DNA of 64,000 bases, taken from NCBI RefSeq assembly GCF_051200875.1, contig NZ_CP195191.1, positions 1,488,001 through 1,552,000 of the forward strand. Direction: 5' to 3'. Below the pieces are notes generated by a model. That model made no database searches and was not told where the DNA came from. It saw nothing but the letters and a program-made list of their open reading frames with translations. Positions 1-8,440 of the stretch are shown piece after piece. The position numbers and the translations under genes were made by a program. Numbering within the stretch: the stretch's first letter is position 1; each line of letters opens with the position of its first letter. The DNA comes from Pseudotabrizicola sp051200875 (lineage in GTDB: Bacteria; Pseudomonadota; Alphaproteobacteria; Rhodobacterales; Rhodobacteraceae).

Positions 1-67
1 AAAGCCGCGCAAAGGCCCCGCCACGGGGCACGACCGCCGTGCGTCTTGCGGAAAGGATCACCGCCAT
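1..67 (-). CDS. Thiolase family protein, N-terminal fragment (cut by window edge)
   Basis: Only the first 22 codons lie in the window. They read MAVILSARRTAVVPRGGAF and onward, which matches the N-terminus of acetyl-CoA acetyltransferase-type thiolases (usually VI-SA-RTA-G-GGA). The ATG overlaps the end of the adenylate-forming gene by 10 bp in another frame, so the two are very likely translationally coupled. The active-site Cys and His lie outside the window. With an acyl-activating enzyme directly upstream, a role in making or cleaving an acyl-CoA is plausible, but the substrate cannot be told. Confidence 0.6.
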   Translation of the reverse strand, partial: MAVILSARRTAVVPRGGAFARL

Positions 68-1233
68 GACGGATGCTCCTGTGCCAAGCGAGCCAAGTCA
101 GTCTTGCCCGAGGGGAGCGTGGGCCAATCTTGCCGCCATATCAGGGATTTGGGGGCAAGAGTTGGGCCCAGTTCGGCCAACAGCGCCGCCTGAATGGTGG
201 GCTCGGCGGTCTGGTCGCCCATCAGGCAGGCGAGCAGCACATGGCCGCGTGCGGCATCGGCGACAGGCAAAATCGCCGCCCGGTCCACGCCGGGAAGGCC
301 CAGAAGAAAGCCCTCGATCTTATCGGGAAAGACGTTGCGGTCAGCGACCGTGACCATACGCCCCTCGCGGCCATACAGGACCAGACCATTCGGGCCCAGT
401 TCGCCAATTTCGCCCACGGTCAGCCAAGCCCCGTCGCGGCGGGCCGAGCCGGGATCCTCGCCTGCATAGGATTGAAACAGATAGGGGCTTTGCACCCAGA
501 TCAGGCCGTTCTCCTTCAGACGAAGCTGGACGCCCGGATAGGGCTGGCCCACGGTTTCACCGGTGGCATCGTTTGAGGCAAGCGTGATGAAACTGGTTTC
601 CGCCGCGCCATAAAATTCGTGGATGACCGCCAAAGGGGCGGCGGTAGCGACCAGTGCGCGCAATCCGGCATCCAGCCGCGCCCCTCCGATCACAACTTGG
701 CGCAGGGAAAGCGGCCTGTCTTGGCGCGCGGCCGCAGCCATGACGGGCCGCAACTGCGCAGGCGTTGCGTAAAGGACGTGAATTCCACGGTCGGCCAGAG
801 CCTTCGCCTGCCGGTCTGGGCGCAGGTCTTCCAGCACATGCAGTTCGGCCCCCAGATGCAATGCCTCGATCGCGGCGTAAAGCGCAAGCGAATGCACCAG
901 TTTGCCAAGGACCGCCACGCGCGTACCGGGTGCGATGTCAAAGAGGCCGGCATTGACGGTGAAACTGGCGATCCAACTGGCCTGCGTGCGGATCACCCGG
1001 CGTGGGCGGCCCAAAGAGCCGCCCGTCAGCGTCTCAAACGCGCCTTGGCCTGCCTCAATCGCGCCGGCGCCGCCGATGCGGAAGGCGGCTCCCTCTGGCC
1101 CGCCCAAGACCGAGGCGAGGGCCGCGCTGCCAATTGCGGGATCTGGAAGGGGGTCAAAGGGCATGAGGCGCGGCTGTTCCTGCCCATCGGGGCCGAACAG
1201 TCGTGCCTTTTCATGCCAGCGAAAGCCCTGCAT
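58..1233 (-). CDS. Short AMP-binding (ANL superfamily) acyl-CoA synthetase-like protein
   Basis: Adenylate-forming enzyme, expected to activate a carboxylate with ATP as an acyl-AMP and pass it to CoA. Core motifs are visible: a degenerate P-loop TLTGGSLGRPR, FYGAAETS (usual YGxTE), LYGREGRM in the hinge region and LPSGKTD with the C-terminal catalytic Lys. At 391 residues it is much shorter than the usual 500-600, because most of the N-terminal subdomain before the P-loop is missing. The ATG at 1233 follows the stop of the upstream aldolase gene by 7 bp; a longer in-frame start at 1353 would overlap that gene by 113 bp and encodes a Cys-rich, unlikely tail. Substrate unknown. Confidence 0.75.
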   Translation of the reverse strand: MQGFRWHEKARLFGPDGQEQPRLMPFDPLPDPAIGSAALASVLGGPEGAAFRIGGAGAIEAGQGAFETLTGGSLGRPRRVIRTQASWIASFTVNAGLFDIAPGTRVAVLGKLVHSLALYAAIEALHLGAELHVLEDLRPDRQAKALADRGIHVLYATPAQLRPVMAAAARQDRPLSLRQVVIGGARLDAGLRALVATAAPLAVIHEFYGAAETSFITLASNDATGETVGQPYPGVQLRLKENGLIWVQSPYLFQSYAGEDPGSARRDGAWLTVGEIGELGPNGLVLYGREGRMVTVADRNVFPDKIEGFLLGLPGVDRAAILPVADAARGHVLLACLMGDQTAEPTIQAALLAELGPTLAPKSLIWRQDWPTLPSGKTDLARLAQEHPSWR

Positions 1234-1240
1234 CTGGGGT

Positions 1241-2011
1241 TTAGGGCGTGGTGTTGAACTGGGCACGCATATTCTTGGCCGCTTGCAGCAGCAAAAGCAC
1301 GTCCACACCGACAGCGGTAAAGGTGGTGCCCCAAGCGATGCAGTCATGCGCAAAAGCGGGATCTACGGCCAGAATCCCTGCCGGTTTTCCTGCCGCCTTG
1401 ATGCGGGTGATGGCGTCCTTGATCGCGGCCACGACCTCGGGGTGGCGTGCATTGCCCGGATGCCCCATGCTGGCCGCCAGATCAGACGGGCCGATGAAGA
1501 TGCCATCGACACCATCGACAGCTGCAATCGCCTCGATCTCGGCCAATGCCTCGACAGTTTCGACCTGAACCAGAAGGCAAAGCTCTTCTTCCGCCCGTGT
1601 GGCGTAGTCTGGCACCTGCCCAAAGCGGCTGCCTCGGGTGATCAGGGCAACCCCGCGCATTCCACGCGGCGGATACCGCATGGCTGTGACGGCGGCCTGT
1701 GCTTCTTCGGCGTTTTGCACATAAGGGATAAGAAGGGTCTGGGCGCCCAGATCCAGCAGGCGCTTGATCAGAACGATGTCATTGACCGCCGGACGCACGA
1801 CCGCAGAAACCGGATAGGGCGCCATGGCCTGCATCATGCCCAAGGTGTCTGGCACATCGGTGAGCGCATGTTCTGTGTCGATCACCAGCCAGTCATAGCC
1901 GATGGTGGCCAAGAGTTCCGACGTCACTGTCCCAGTGATGGAATTCCAAAGGCCGATTTGCTGCTGTCCCGCAGCGATGGCGCGTTTGAAGCGGTTTTCG
2001 GGCAGTTTCAT
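1241..2011 (-). CDS. HpcH/HpaI family class II aldolase
   Basis: Metal-dependent pyruvate aldolase of the 4-hydroxy-2-oxoheptane-1,7-dioate aldolase family, 256 residues, a normal length. Family positions are present: DTEHA with His48 (acid/base), Arg73 in VVRP (pyruvate binding), Glu151 in VQVET and Asp177 in GPSDLA (metal ligands). These enzymes split 4-hydroxy-2-oxoacids to pyruvate plus an aldehyde and are promiscuous, so the physiological substrate is uncertain. No other homoprotocatechuate genes are nearby. It overlaps the end of aroQ by 4 bp (ATGA), so it belongs to the aroQ operon. Confidence 0.85.
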   Translation of the reverse strand: MKLPENRFKRAIAAGQQQIGLWNSITGTVTSELLATIGYDWLVIDTEHALTDVPDTLGMMQAMAPYPVSAVVRPAVNDIVLIKRLLDLGAQTLLIPYVQNAEEAQAAVTAMRYPPRGMRGVALITRGSRFGQVPDYATRAEEELCLLVQVETVEALAEIEAIAAVDGVDGIFIGPSDLAASMGHPGNARHPEVVAAIKDAITRIKAAGKPAGILAVDPAFAHDCIAWGTTFTAVGVDVLLLLQAAKNMRAQFNTTP

Positions 2012-2448
2012 GCGGCCACCAATGTTTTCATTCGGCGCAGGGCCAGAAGGTAGCCTTCGGTGCCAAAGCCCGCGATCACGCCTTCGGCGCGCAGGCTGAC
2101 ATAGGAATGGTGGCGGAAGCTTTCGCGCTTATGGACGTTCGAGATGTGCACTTCCAGCACCGGGCCGTCAAAAGCGTTCAGCGCGTCCAGAATGGCAACC
2201 GAGGTATGGGTGAAGGCACCGGGGTTGATGACGATCCCTGCCCCTTCGTCACGGGCCTGATGGATCCAGTCGATGATCTGGCCTTCCCAGTTCGATTGCA
2301 GGCAGCGCAGGGTCAGGCCCAGTTCGGTTGCCAATGCCTCGCATTTGGCCTGCACATCGGCCAGCGTTTCGCGGCCGTAGACTTCGGGCTGGCGTTTGCC
2401 CAGAAGGTTCAGGTTGGGGCCGTTCAGAAGGTAGATCGGTTTTGTCAT
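2008..2448 (-). CDS. aroQ: 3-dehydroquinate dehydratase, type II
   Basis: Third step of the shikimate pathway: 3-dehydroquinate to 3-dehydroshikimate, cytosolic. 146 residues, as usual for type II enzymes. Visible are LNGPNLNLLGKRQPEVYG (Arg19 and Tyr24 of the flexible catalytic loop), INPGAFTH (Asn75, His81) and EVHISN (His101). The ATG at 2448 gives the canonical start; longer upstream reading gives Arg/Pro-rich sequence with no family match. First gene of a minus-strand operon with the aldolase, adenylating enzyme and thiolase genes. Confidence 0.95.
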   Translation of the reverse strand: MTKPIYLLNGPNLNLLGKRQPEVYGRETLADVQAKCEALATELGLTLRCLQSNWEGQIIDWIHQARDEGAGIVINPGAFTHTSVAILDALNAFDGPVLEVHISNVHKRESFRHHSYVSLRAEGVIAGFGTEGYLLALRRMKTLVAA

Positions 2449-2598
2449 GGGCAGATTTCCAATGGTTTGCGGCACGATACTGCCCAAGTCGGGCGCTGGA
2501 AACCTCGAAATTTGCGGCGATGCGGGGGCAGGTTTGCCCGACTTGCCCGGATTGTTCCAGCAGCCTAGCTTCGGGGCAAGATGGGAAGGGTAGCTTTG

Positions 2599-3486
2599 AT
2601 GGGCGTTCTGGGATGGCAAGCGCTTGGCATGGGCCTTTTGACCGGGTCCATCCTTTGGGGGTTTTCCCTGTGGCGACAGCGGCTGGACCACATCCCTGAC
2701 CATGCCGAGGGACTGGCGGCGCTGACCTTGGTTGCGACCTGCGCGGGCGGGTTCTGGGGGGCTTTTGCCTGGGCCCCCAATTATCCCTATGCCTTTTCCT
2801 GGGCCTTGCCGGGACTGGCCGCAAAGATGCTCGCGGCGGCCGGATGGTCTTTTGCGTTGGCGGCTTTCCTTGCGTTGCGCAAACCGTTTGCGACCCATCT
2901 GCGCATGGTGGTGGCAATGCTGTGGGTCTATCTTGCCCCGCTGACGCTGGCCATTCTCACCCAGCATCTGGCGCGCCTTGATTTTGGACGGGCGGTGACT
3001 TGGGCCTTTTTTGCCATCGTGCTTGCCTTGCTGTTGGCCAGCTCAGTCACCCTATGGCACCTGCGAAATTTCAAGGAAATGGATGGTCGCCCGGCACCAG
3101 CATTAAGGCTTTGTCTTTTGGGGATTGCGGGGGTTTCCGGTGCTTGGGCCTTGGCCCTTTTCCTTTGGCCGAACGGTCCCTTGCCTCTCATCTGGCCGTG
3201 GCAGGGCGACCCTCTTACCACGCGCCTCATTGCTTCGATGTTTCTTTCGGTCGCAACCGGCGCATGGATCGCGCGAGCGAGCCGAAGCCTCGCACAAACG
3301 GCGCTTTGGGTGACGCTGGCCTATGGGCTGGGCGTGGTGATCGCGGTTCTTGCCCATGCGCTGACAGGGCAAGCGACGGAACGGGGCTATGCCGGAGGGG
3401 CGTTTCCCGTGTCTTACATGGTGGTCTGGGGCGGGCTTGGCCTTTGCGCTGCGCTGGCTTTGCTAGCCTCTCGCCCTGCCCGATAA
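2599..3486 (+). CDS. Multi-pass inner-membrane protein of unknown function
   Basis: About 295 residues with roughly eight hydrophobic stretches separated by short polar loops such as LRKPFATHLR and HLRNFKEMDGR. I do not recognise the family. No motif of a known transporter or enzyme is seen. I prefer the ATG at 2599 because GGAAGGG lies 8-13 nt upstream; an in-frame ATG at 2581 lacks a good ribosome-binding site. It faces away from aroQ across about 150 bp and ends at a terminator that mainly serves metF from the other side. Confidence 0.6.
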   Translation: MGVLGWQALGMGLLTGSILWGFSLWRQRLDHIPDHAEGLAALTLVATCAGGFWGAFAWAPNYPYAFSWALPGLAAKMLAAAGWSFALAAFLALRKPFATHLRMVVAMLWVYLAPLTLAILTQHLARLDFGRAVTWAFFAIVLALLLASSVTLWHLRNFKEMDGRPAPALRLCLLGIAGVSGAWALALFLWPNGPLPLIWPWQGDPLTTRLIASMFLSVATGAWIARASRSLAQTALWVTLAYGLGVVIAVLAHALTGQATERGYAGGAFPVSYMVVWGGLGLCAALALLASRPAR

Positions 3487-3520
3487 AAAAGAGGCCCCGA
3501 CCATCACGCGGTGGGACCTC
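3485..3520 (-). terminator. Intrinsic terminator downstream of metF
   Basis: On the minus strand an imperfect 11-12 bp GC-rich stem (3491-3520) with an 8-nt loop is followed by six T (3485-3490). It lies 25 bp after the metF stop. The T-run overlaps the stop codon of the convergent membrane-protein gene. Confidence 0.7.
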
Positions 3521-3544
3521 CAGGGAGACAAGGTAAGCTTGTAC

Positions 3545-4411
3545 TCAAGCAACTTTTTCCAAAACGACCTCGGGCTGAATGCCAAGGGCGCGCACAACTT
3601 CGCGGGTCAGATTGGGACGGTTCAGCGTGTAAAAATGAAGGTCTTCTGCGCCACCTTCCAGAAGCTTGTCGCAAAGCTGGGTGCAATGGGCCAGCGCGTA
3701 AAGTTCTTCGCGGCCATCACGAATGGCGGTTTGGAACGCCTCGTCCAGACGGGCGGGGACTTGCGTGCCGCAACGGCCAGCAAACTTCTTGGCGCCTTCC
3801 CAGCTGATGATCGGCAGGATACCCGGGATGATCGGCGCGGTGATGCCCTCTTTGGCGCAAAGATCGCGGAAGCGGAAGAAGGTGTCGGCGTCAAAGAAGA
3901 ACTGGGTGATTGCCGAAGTGGCACCAGCATCAATCTTGCGCTTCAGCCAACGCACATCGGCCAGCGTATCGGCGGCGTCCGGGTGCGGCTCGGGATAGGC
4001 ACCGACGCGGATCTTGAACTTGCCGGTTTCAGCCAAGGCTTCTATCAATTCAACCGACGATGCGAAACCCTCGGGATGGGCGGTAAAACGTTCAGCGCCC
4101 TTCGGTGCATCGCCACGCAGAGCGACGATTTCGGTCACACCCGCTTCGGCGTAAGACTTAGCAATTTCCAGCGTTTCGACGCGGGTTGCATCGACGCAGG
4201 TCAGATGCGCGGCGACGTTCAGGCCATAGTTGCGGTGGATTGTGCCAACGGCGTCATGGGTCAGCTTGCGCGTAGTGCCGCCTGCACCATAGGTGACCGA
4301 CACGAATTCCGGCTGCATCGGCGCCAGAGCATTCACCGTCTCCCACAGGCGGAACGAAGCGTCCAGCGTCTGTGGCGGAAAGAACTCAAAGCTGATGCGT
4401 GGTGTGGTCAT
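3545..4411 (-). CDS. metF: Methylenetetrahydrofolate reductase
   Basis: Reduces 5,10-methylene-THF to 5-methyl-THF with FAD, supplying the methyl group for methionine synthesis; cytosolic. 288 residues, standard length. N-terminal ISFEFFPP with the catalytic Glu, FVSVTYGAGGTTR and VALRGDAP are family signatures. The ATG at 4411 has GAAGGAG 6 nt upstream. Divergent from the metR gene across 86 bp, a classical arrangement in which MetR controls metF. Confidence 0.95.
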   Translation of the reverse strand: MTTPRISFEFFPPQTLDASFRLWETVNALAPMQPEFVSVTYGAGGTTRKLTHDAVGTIHRNYGLNVAAHLTCVDATRVETLEIAKSYAEAGVTEIVALRGDAPKGAERFTAHPEGFASSVELIEALAETGKFKIRVGAYPEPHPDAADTLADVRWLKRKIDAGATSAITQFFFDADTFFRFRDLCAKEGITAPIIPGILPIISWEGAKKFAGRCGTQVPARLDEAFQTAIRDGREELYALAHCTQLCDKLLEGGAEDLHFYTLNRPNLTREVVRALGIQPEVVLEKVA

Positions 4412-4497
4412 GATTTTCTCCTTCGATGACCCCTTGTCGCAGATTCGCGTTTGTGAGACCAATTCATAATCTTCACGATCATCTTGTGGTTAACCTC
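4412..4497. promoter_or_regulatory. metF/metR divergent promoter region
   Basis: 86-bp spacer between divergent metF and metR. It must hold both promoters and, by family habit, MetR binding sites. I could not find a clean TGAA-N5-TTCA box by eye; the AT-rich stretch around 4461-4495 is the likely core. No riboswitch-like structure is evident on the metF side. Confidence 0.45.
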
Positions 4498-5406
4498 ATG
4501 TACATCGAACTTCGCCACCTCCGTACGATCCGCGCCATTCATCAGGCTGGCGGCCTTGCCCGTGCCGCCGAGATGCTGAACATGACCCAATCTGCCCTGT
4601 CACATCAGGTAGCGGGGCTGGAAGATCAGGCGGGGATGGAGCTGTTCGTGCGACGGTCCAAGCCCATGCGCCTGTCGGCAGCAGGCCATCGGATGTTGAA
4701 GGCTGCCGAACGCATCCTGCCGGAAATCGAATTGATGGAGGAAGAGTTTCGCGCGCTGCGATCGGGCAAAACCGGACGCCTGCATATCGCCATCCAGTGC
4801 CACGCCTGTTTCGACTGGCTGTTCCCGGTTTTGGAACTGTTTCGACATGCTTGGCCAGAAGTCGATGTGGATATTCGCGCAGGTCTGGCCTTCGACAGCT
4901 TTCCGGCGCTTGCACGGGAAGAGGTGGATCTGGTGATCTCGTCGAACCCCGAGCCCTTGCCCGGCGTCACCTTCAACCCGCTTTTTGACTATCACCCGAC
5001 CTTTGTCGCCTCGTCCCAGAACCCGCTGGCTCAGAAACAGGTGATCGAGGCTGAGGATTTCCGCGACGAAGTTCTGATCACCTATCCCGTCGGGCGCGAC
5101 AAGCTGGATGTGTTCACAGAACTCCTGACGCCCGCAAAGGTCGAACCCCGCGCCCAGCGCCCGGTGGAATTGACGGCGGTGATCCTGATGCTGGTCGGGT
5201 CAAACCGGGGGGTGGCGGTGCTGCCGGACTGGGTGATCCGCGATGTAAAGCTGAACGCCGACTACGTTACCCGCCCCTTGGGTCCGCAGACGGTGACAAA
5301 ACGGCTATTCGCGGCCACGCGAGAAGAGGACGTGGCCCGCCCCTATATGGCGCATTTCTTGCGCCTTGCCCGGACAGAACCGGTGAAATTGCAGCGGGGA
5401 CTGTAG
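4498..5406 (+). CDS. metR: LysR-type methionine regulator MetR
   Basis: LysR-family regulator, 302 residues. The N-terminal winged HTH reads MYIELRHLRTIRAI, then AAEMLNMTQSALSHQVAGLE and LFVRR; the rest is the effector domain (IAIQCHACFDWLFPVLELF). MetR activates met genes with homocysteine as co-inducer in enterobacteria. Placement opposite metF supports the assignment. The ATG at 4498 starts exactly at the domain; an earlier in-frame start would run into the intergenic region. Confidence 0.9.
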   Translation: MYIELRHLRTIRAIHQAGGLARAAEMLNMTQSALSHQVAGLEDQAGMELFVRRSKPMRLSAAGHRMLKAAERILPEIELMEEEFRALRSGKTGRLHIAIQCHACFDWLFPVLELFRHAWPEVDVDIRAGLAFDSFPALAREEVDLVISSNPEPLPGVTFNPLFDYHPTFVASSQNPLAQKQVIEAEDFRDEVLITYPVGRDKLDVFTELLTPAKVEPRAQRPVELTAVILMLVGSNRGVAVLPDWVIRDVKLNADYVTRPLGPQTVTKRLFAATREEDVARPYMAHFLRLARTEPVKLQRGL

Positions 5407-5409
5407 GGA

Positions 5410-5835
5410 ATGCCCAGGCTGATCCAGAAAGTCCTGATCTATGCCACCTCAGCGCGTGGACTTCTGGTATTTTCAGAACCCGAATTTCCCGAAATCGGGT
5501 TGCAGGTTCCCGGGGGAACGATGGAAGCGGGCGAATTTCCCTCGTATTCCGCAAAGCGCGAATTCGAAGAAGAAACCGGCCTTTTGGCAGAAGTCTTTCG
5601 GTTCTTGGGCCAAACCGAACATCTGAAAACCTATAAGGGCGAAGAACGCTTTTACCGGCGCTTTTATTTTCAAACGCAGCTTTGGGGCGATCTGTCGGAA
5701 ACTTGGGATCATATCGAACGCTTTCCAAGTGATGGTGCGCCACCGATTTTGTTTCGCTTTGCTTGGATGTCGCCCGAAACCGCGCAAGTGCGGCTTGGCT
5801 ATGACCACGGCGAGCTGCTGCACCGGCTGAAATGA
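5410..5835 (+). CDS. Nudix hydrolase
   Basis: 141 residues with a perfect Nudix box at about residues 36-58: G-TMEAG-E-FPSYSAK-REFEEETGL, matching Gx5Ex7REUxEExGU. It should hydrolyse a nucleoside diphosphate linked to another moiety with Mg2+; the substrate cannot be read from the sequence. Starts 3 bp after the metR stop, so probably cotranscribed with it. Confidence 0.9.
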   Translation: MPRLIQKVLIYATSARGLLVFSEPEFPEIGLQVPGGTMEAGEFPSYSAKREFEEETGLLAEVFRFLGQTEHLKTYKGEERFYRRFYFQTQLWGDLSETWDHIERFPSDGAPPILFRFAWMSPETAQVRLGYDHGELLHRLK

Positions 5836-5892
5836 AATCCTGTTTTGGGACATCGCCGTTTCGGTGTAGCCTTGCGGGACCAAGGTGGTTTC

Positions 5893-6627
5893 ATGCATTT
5901 TGCAATCCCGTTTTCACTTGCCCTTTGTTTGTCGGCAGCCCCAGCCGATGCCGCCTGCCGTCTGGCATTGGCCTTGGCGGTGGATGTGTCCCGGTCGGTA
6001 GATGCCTCTGATTATGTCATCCAAACCGAAGGCTTGGCACAGGCGCTGACCGACCCTGCGGTCGAGGCCGCGATTTTTGGACTTCCAGGTGATGTGGCCA
6101 TTCTGGTCTTTCACTGGAGCGGACAGCGCTATCAGGAAATCGTCGCCGATTGGCAGGTTATCAAGACCCCGGACGATCTTCACCGCATGGCCGAACAGAT
6201 CCGCAGAACGCCCCGTTTTCCGGCAAGCCTGCCAACAGCCTTGGGCGCGGCGTTGCGCTTTGGGCTGGAACAGTTCGAAACAGCTCCGTCTTGCGAAAGA
6301 CAAGTGCTGGATGTTGCGGGCGATGGGCAGAACAATGACGGCCTACCGCCCCTTCGCGTTTACGCAAAGACCGATTTCGGCAATCTGGTCGTGAACGGGC
6401 TGGCCATTGGAGAACATGAATCCGACCTGACGGCGTATTACCGATCGAATGTCATTCGCGGCGACGGGGCCTTTGTCGAAGTGGCGGTAACGCAGGCCGA
6501 TTACCCCCGGGCCATCCGGCGCAAGTTGATCCGAGAGCTGTCTGACATGCTGTCACAGTCGGTTCCCCCGACGCCTTTCCCGAAAAGACAGGTTTTCCTG
6601 ACCCTTGTGCCGCATATCAAGCGTTGA
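5893..6627 (+). CDS. DUF1194 domain protein, secreted VWA-like
   Basis: 244 residues with a signal peptide (MHFAIPFSLALCLSAAPADA) followed at once by LALALAVDVSRSVDASDY, a MIDAS-type DxSxS as in von Willebrand A domains, then LPTALGAALRFGLEQ and VLDVAGDGQNNDG. This pattern is the DUF1194 family of alphaproteobacteria. Likely periplasmic; function unknown. The ATG at 5893 is chosen because it opens directly into the signal peptide. Confidence 0.8.
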   Translation: MHFAIPFSLALCLSAAPADAACRLALALAVDVSRSVDASDYVIQTEGLAQALTDPAVEAAIFGLPGDVAILVFHWSGQRYQEIVADWQVIKTPDDLHRMAEQIRRTPRFPASLPTALGAALRFGLEQFETAPSCERQVLDVAGDGQNNDGLPPLRVYAKTDFGNLVVNGLAIGEHESDLTAYYRSNVIRGDGAFVEVAVTQADYPRAIRRKLIRELSDMLSQSVPPTPFPKRQVFLTLVPHIKR

Positions 6628-6686
6628 CAGCAGGCGCCATCGGCGGAACCCTGCTTATATCGCCGATCCGATATTATGAGGACATT

Positions 6687-7169
6687 ATGCGAGCCTTGCT
6701 TTTCATCCTGTTTTTATCACTTGGGCTACCCGTTTCAGGCCCAGCCACAGCCGCGCAGGCCATATTGGCGGTCACCGCCGCCACTCAGGCAGAACAGTGG
6801 CAGCCGCAGCGAGTTGTCGTGCGGGTGTCCATCTCGCGGCAGGTTTTGGAAGTCCTTCATGAGGGACGAAAGCTTTATGAATGGCCCGTCTCTACCGCTC
6901 GTAAGGGAAAGATCACCCCCACTGGCAAATGGAACGGTGCCGAGTGGCTATCAAGGAACCACCGGTCTAGCCTGTATAATGGCGCCCCCATGCCCTATGC
7001 GATTTTCTTTAACGGCAATTACGCAATTCACGGCACCAACCAGATCAGCAAGCTTGGCCGCCCCGCTTCGGCAGGTTGCATTCGCCTGCATCCTGATCAC
7101 GCACGCATCCTGTTCAACATGGTCAAGAGTGAGGGAAAGAAGAATCTGGTCGTTGAAGTCCGGCGATAG
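6687..7169 (+). CDS. L,D-transpeptidase (YkuD family)
   Basis: 160 residues: signal peptide (about 1-23), then a YkuD catalytic domain with IHGT (His115) and RPASAGCIRL (Cys131 nucleophile). Such enzymes make 3-3 peptidoglycan cross-links or attach lipoproteins to the wall, in the periplasm. Small for the family, essentially only the catalytic domain. The ATG at 6687 begins the signal peptide. It sits between other secreted envelope proteins, which fits a cell-wall role. Confidence 0.88.
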   Translation: MRALLFILFLSLGLPVSGPATAAQAILAVTAATQAEQWQPQRVVVRVSISRQVLEVLHEGRKLYEWPVSTARKGKITPTGKWNGAEWLSRNHRSSLYNGAPMPYAIFFNGNYAIHGTNQISKLGRPASAGCIRLHPDHARILFNMVKSEGKKNLVVEVRR

Positions 7170-7280
7170 GCGGCTTTCTTCCGGCGTTCCTTTTCTTCAC
7201 AGGCCGATCACGAGACTGTTTCGACTTTTTCGAGGGAAGCTGTCACACTATGTCGAGTCGTAACTCTTAAGGTGATGAGT

Positions 7281-8387
7281 ATGGTATTGATCTCTTTTTA
7301 TCGGGCAATGGGCCGACAAGGCCTACTGAGGCTCTTGTTAATTGGGCTTTTTCTGGCCGGTTCACTGTTGCCGGCCAGCGCGCAGACGCGGGCCGCTCTT
7401 CCCGGAACATGGGAAGTGACAGGACTGGCGAAGGGGGCATTTTTGCCGCTTTACAAGACGCCGAAGGAAAGTCTGAACTTTACCGGCGCGGTCAGAAATG
7501 GCGACAAGGTCTTGCACATGGGGTGTACGAAGGTCGCCTCCGTGTCATGGTGCGAAGTGCAGAAAGTGGCCAGCGACAAAGCTCGCGGCTTTATGTCCGA
7601 ACAGTTTCTGGTCAAATCCTCGGATCCTCCTCCCCCGACAGGCCCTGAATTCCTCTATGTCAAAGGGCTGAAGGAAGGGGACCGGCTGAACGTGCGCCGC
7701 GATCCGAACGCCAGCTCGCGCATTCTGGCCACATTGGGCGAAGGCGAAAAGGTCCGCAATCTGGGATGCGAAAAATCCGGAGCTGCGACATGGTGCCGGA
7801 TCAAATCGACAGAAGGTATTGATGTCACCGGTTGGGTGAACGGCAAGTTCCTGACCGAGACTGCCCCCAAGCCGACCAAACCCCCAAAGCCAACCGATCC
7901 CGGCCCCGGCACTGGCGGGACGTGGGAAGTAACCGGTCTTAGAGGCAATGAGGTTCTTCGTCTTTATCAGGGGGCCTCAACCTCTAGCCGGGTCTTGCTT
8001 TCCTTGATCAACGGAGACCGCGTTCAGGGCTTGGGCTGCCAAGACATCGCCGGGCGCGCCTGGTGTCGCGTGCGATTCACCGATGGTGTTGATGTCACGG
8101 GCTGGGCAGATGCGCGGTACTTCCGCGAGACGAAACCAGCGCCCAAGCCACCGACCACAGAGCCAAGGTTCTGGGTCGTTTCGGGCCTGCGTCCGGGCGA
8201 CAAGTTGAATGTACGCGACGCGCCGTCGACCACCAGCCGCATCATTGCCAACGCGCCAGAGGGCACGCGTTTTGCGAACCTTGGCTGCCAGACCTATGGC
8301 AACAGCCAGTGGTGCCATGTCCGGACGACGCAAGGGCTGGACGTGCAAGGCTATGTTTCAGCGCGCTATCTGGCCCCGTCGCGGTAA
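7281..8387 (+). CDS. Secreted protein with four tandem bacterial SH3 domains
   Basis: About 368 residues. A signal peptide (GLLRLLLIGLFLAGSLLPASAQ) is followed by four SH3b-type repeats of about 65-75 residues, separated by Pro/Lys linkers (TKPPKPTDPGPG, KPAPKPPTTEP). Each repeat has the same Cys pair: MGC..VSWCEV, LGC..ATWCRI, LGC..RAWCRV, LGC..SQWCHV. SH3b domains commonly bind peptidoglycan. The neighbouring L,D-transpeptidase suggests a wall-linked role. Of GTG 7272, ATG 7275 and ATG 7281, the last is best spaced from AAGG at 7269-7272. Ends at a strong hairpin. Confidence 0.8.
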   Translation: MVLISFYRAMGRQGLLRLLLIGLFLAGSLLPASAQTRAALPGTWEVTGLAKGAFLPLYKTPKESLNFTGAVRNGDKVLHMGCTKVASVSWCEVQKVASDKARGFMSEQFLVKSSDPPPPTGPEFLYVKGLKEGDRLNVRRDPNASSRILATLGEGEKVRNLGCEKSGAATWCRIKSTEGIDVTGWVNGKFLTETAPKPTKPPKPTDPGPGTGGTWEVTGLRGNEVLRLYQGASTSSRVLLSLINGDRVQGLGCQDIAGRAWCRVRFTDGVDVTGWADARYFRETKPAPKPPTTEPRFWVVSGLRPGDKLNVRDAPSTTSRIIANAPEGTRFANLGCQTYGNSQWCHVRTTQGLDVQGYVSARYLAPSR

Positions 8388-8405
8388 AGGCCTGACGTCG
8401 ACGAC

Positions 8406-8440
8406 GAAATTGCCCGGTGCCTTCTGCGCCGGGCAATTTC
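8406..8440 (+). terminator. Hairpin terminator after SH3b gene
   Basis: Perfect 12-bp inverted repeat (8406-8417 with 8429-8440, arm GAAATTGCCCGG) around an 11-nt loop, 18 bp after the stop. It is followed by ATTTCC, not a long T-run, so efficiency is uncertain. Confidence 0.7.

Noticed and set aside
4412..4497. SAM or SAH riboswitch upstream of metF
   Set aside because: The leader is too short (under 86 bp shared with metR) and no conserved riboswitch core was recognised.
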